A DNA stretch of 64,000 bases from RDXT01 sp033762375 (lineage in GTDB: Bacteria > Bacteroidota > Bacteroidia > J057): positions 1-64,000 of the forward strand of contig JANRLQ010000095.1 of assembly GCA_033762375.1 (NCBI GenBank), written 5' to 3'. The translations under genes and the position numbers were made by a program. The notes below the pieces were generated by a model. It had not been told where the DNA came from. It saw only the letters and a list, made by a program, of their open reading frames with translations, and ran no database searches. Shown here in pieces: positions 62,925 to 64,000 of the stretch (its first letter is position 1; each line of letters starts with the position of its first letter).

Positions 62925-63654
62925 CAGCCGCAGCCCGGATCGCACGCACGAGATCTGGGTCTGTCTCCATCCGTTGCCAGGCATCGAGGCCGGGCAGGCC
63001 CATCGGCACACCTTCCCGCTGGAATGACATAGGTGAAGGGTGTGGTTTTCGTGCACTGGCGTGCAGGGCCTGCACGCCCGTAGCTGACCGGATCAGGGCT
63101 GCATTGCGGGGTGAGATACCTGCTCCGGCCATGAGCTGAATCCGCCCCCGGGCCTGGACCACGAGTTGGCGCAGCAGGGGAATACCTGCTTCTGCTCCCT
63201 GGGCCTGACCGGAGGTCAGAAGCCAGTCAGCCCCCAGGCTGATCACCTGCTCCAGGGCTGATACCGGATCCGCCGCATGGTCAAACGCCCGGTGAAAGGT
63301 CACCTGCATCGGGCGGGCTGCTGCCACGAGCCTGCGGCAGTTGATGGTATCTATCTGACCATCAGGTAGCAACATGCCGATCACCACTCCCGCAGCTCCT
63401 GCAGACCTGGCAGCGGCAATGTCGTGTATCATGAGTTGCACTTCGTCTTCATCAAAGACAAAATCTCCTCCCCGCGGACGGATCATCACCATGACGGGGA
63501 GTCCGGTAGCCATACCCGCCCGGAGCAGGCCGGGCCCCGGGGTCAGACCACCCTCGGCAAGAGATGCACACAGCTCCAGCCGGTCAGCGCCGCCTGCCCG
63601 GGCAGCCCGGGCTGAGGCCAGGGTTTCGACACAGATTTCGAGGAGAAATGCCAT
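62905..63654 (-). CDS. cutC: Copper homeostasis protein CutC
   Basis: A 249-residue TIM-barrel protein of the CutC family: LEICVETLASARAARAGGADRLELCASLAEGGLTPGPGLL at the start, VMIRPRGGDFVFDEDEVQLMIHDI, GVVIGMLLPDGQIDTINCRRLVAAARPMQVTFHRAFDHAADP and LLTSGQAQGAEAGIPLLRQLV. All diagnostic blocks are present. A role in copper tolerance was proposed in E. coli, but the biochemical function is uncertain. Four bases separate it from the stop of the gene upstream on the same strand, and its end overlaps the convergent thioredoxin-type gene by 20 bases. Confidence 0.95.
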   Translation of the reverse strand: MAFLLEICVETLASARAARAGGADRLELCASLAEGGLTPGPGLLRAGMATGLPVMVMIRPRGGDFVFDEDEVQLMIHDIAAARSAGAAGVVIGMLLPDGQIDTINCRRLVAAARPMQVTFHRAFDHAADPVSALEQVISLGADWLLTSGQAQGAEAGIPLLRQLVVQARGRIQLMAGAGISPRNAALIRSATGVQALHASARKPHPSPMSFQREGVPMGLPGLDAWQRMETDPDLVRAIRAAAVSTAPY

Positions 63655-63657
63655 GTA

Positions 63658-64000
63658 TCAGGATGCAAGATGGGTGCGGATCAGGTCGGCGGCCCGGCTC
63701 AGGTCCACCTGAGACGGATCGGTCAGGTCCTGGATAAGCTCGGTCAGAATCCGGGTATTCACCTGGCCACGTGCCAGGGCCTCGGCATAGGGGATGCAGG
63801 AGAAGGATACCATTTCATACCGGGAGCGGTAGGCCGGGAAGTGGCTGCCGAGGATATGTTCGACTTTTTTCTGAAATACAAAGGCCGGATCATTGACCTT
63901 GTCCCGCATCTCAATGAAGTTGTCCAGGGCCATCTCGGCAATGGCATCTGCCTGGGGCTTGCGCTCAGCCTGATAGGCAGGCAATACCTGGGTCCAGTCA
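63658..64000 (-). CDS. kmo: Kynurenine 3-monooxygenase, C-terminal fragment
   Basis: Only the last about 113 codons are in the window; the gene runs off the right edge. The sequence DWTQVLPAYQAERKPQADAIAEMALDNFIEMRDKVNDPAFVFQKKVEHIL and YRSRYEMVSFSCIPYAEAL is the conserved C-terminal part of KMO, the FAD enzyme that hydroxylates L-kynurenine to 3-hydroxykynurenine in tryptophan breakdown and de novo NAD synthesis. The EERKPDADAIAxxALxN and FEMRDKVxDP-type blocks separate KMO from related flavin hydroxylases. The FAD-binding part lies outside. It is codirectional with cutC, 3 bases apart, so the two are in one operon. Confidence 0.88.
   Translation of the reverse strand, partial: DWTQVLPAYQAERKPQADAIAEMALDNFIEMRDKVNDPAFVFQKKVEHILGSHFPAYRSRYEMVSFSCIPYAEALARGQVNTRILTELIQDLTDPSQVDLSRAADLIRTHLAS

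Overview
The window comes from a Bacteroidota chromosome. The evidence is a T9SS type A C-terminal sorting domain on a very large secreted protein, Bacteroidota-type promoters (TTTG, about 20 bases, TAnnTTTG), a BtuB/BtuG cobalamin uptake pair, a Y_Y_Y/beta-propeller hybrid histidine kinase, an LptD divergent from an amidase, and many SpII lipoproteins. By eye the GC content is above 50 percent, high for the phylum, and many genes end in TGA. I cannot assign a genus. No rRNA, tRNA, CRISPR array, transposase or prophage was found.

Layout. 1-7.5 kb: tail of a Uma2-type protein, a DPM1-like GT2, a Crp/Fnr regulator and SRPBCC protein, hisIE with a half-length 3-hydroxyacyl-CoA dehydrogenase homologue, an ampG-nagZ pair overlapping by 4 bases (peptidoglycan recycling), and two small exported proteins. 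7.5-8.9 kb: a long non-coding stretch with five tandem hairpin units and a possible long leader. 8.9-20.5 kb: the 1833-residue T9SS substrate, an FG-GAP/VWA secreted protein, a membrane-anchored TPR-CHAT protease and a divergent barrel-like protein. 20.6-26.4 kb: DUF4301 protein, FGGY kinase, a Fic protein lying between two copies of the 3' end of a lipoprotein gene, and a GNAT acetyltransferase. 26.4-32.1 kb: promoter, cobalamin riboswitch, btuB and btuG, then a helix-hairpin-helix/beta-barrel protein.

32.3-52.5 kb is the most unusual part. Two very large predicted lipoproteins each join a sorbosone-dehydrogenase-type propeller to a cytochrome c domain. One also carries PA14 and a 3-keto-disaccharide hydrolase domain; the other carries ThuA, PKD and a CBM-like C-terminus. 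Between and after them lie an eda-exuT operon, a hybrid sensor kinase, a Tat-exported xylose-isomerase-like TIM barrel, a beta-mannosidase lipoprotein and a second sugar-type MFS carrier. I read this, as inference, as an envelope system that oxidises glycosides, passes electrons to its own haem domain, cleaves the keto-glycoside and imports the product.

52.5-64 kb is mostly housekeeping: DUF2752 and Pmp3-type membrane proteins, a CBM20-CBM20-GH77 amylomaltase, lptD divergent from an N-acetylmuramoyl-L-alanine amidase, glnS, a CnoX-like thioredoxin, cutC, and the 3' end of a kynurenine 3-monooxygenase gene running off the window.
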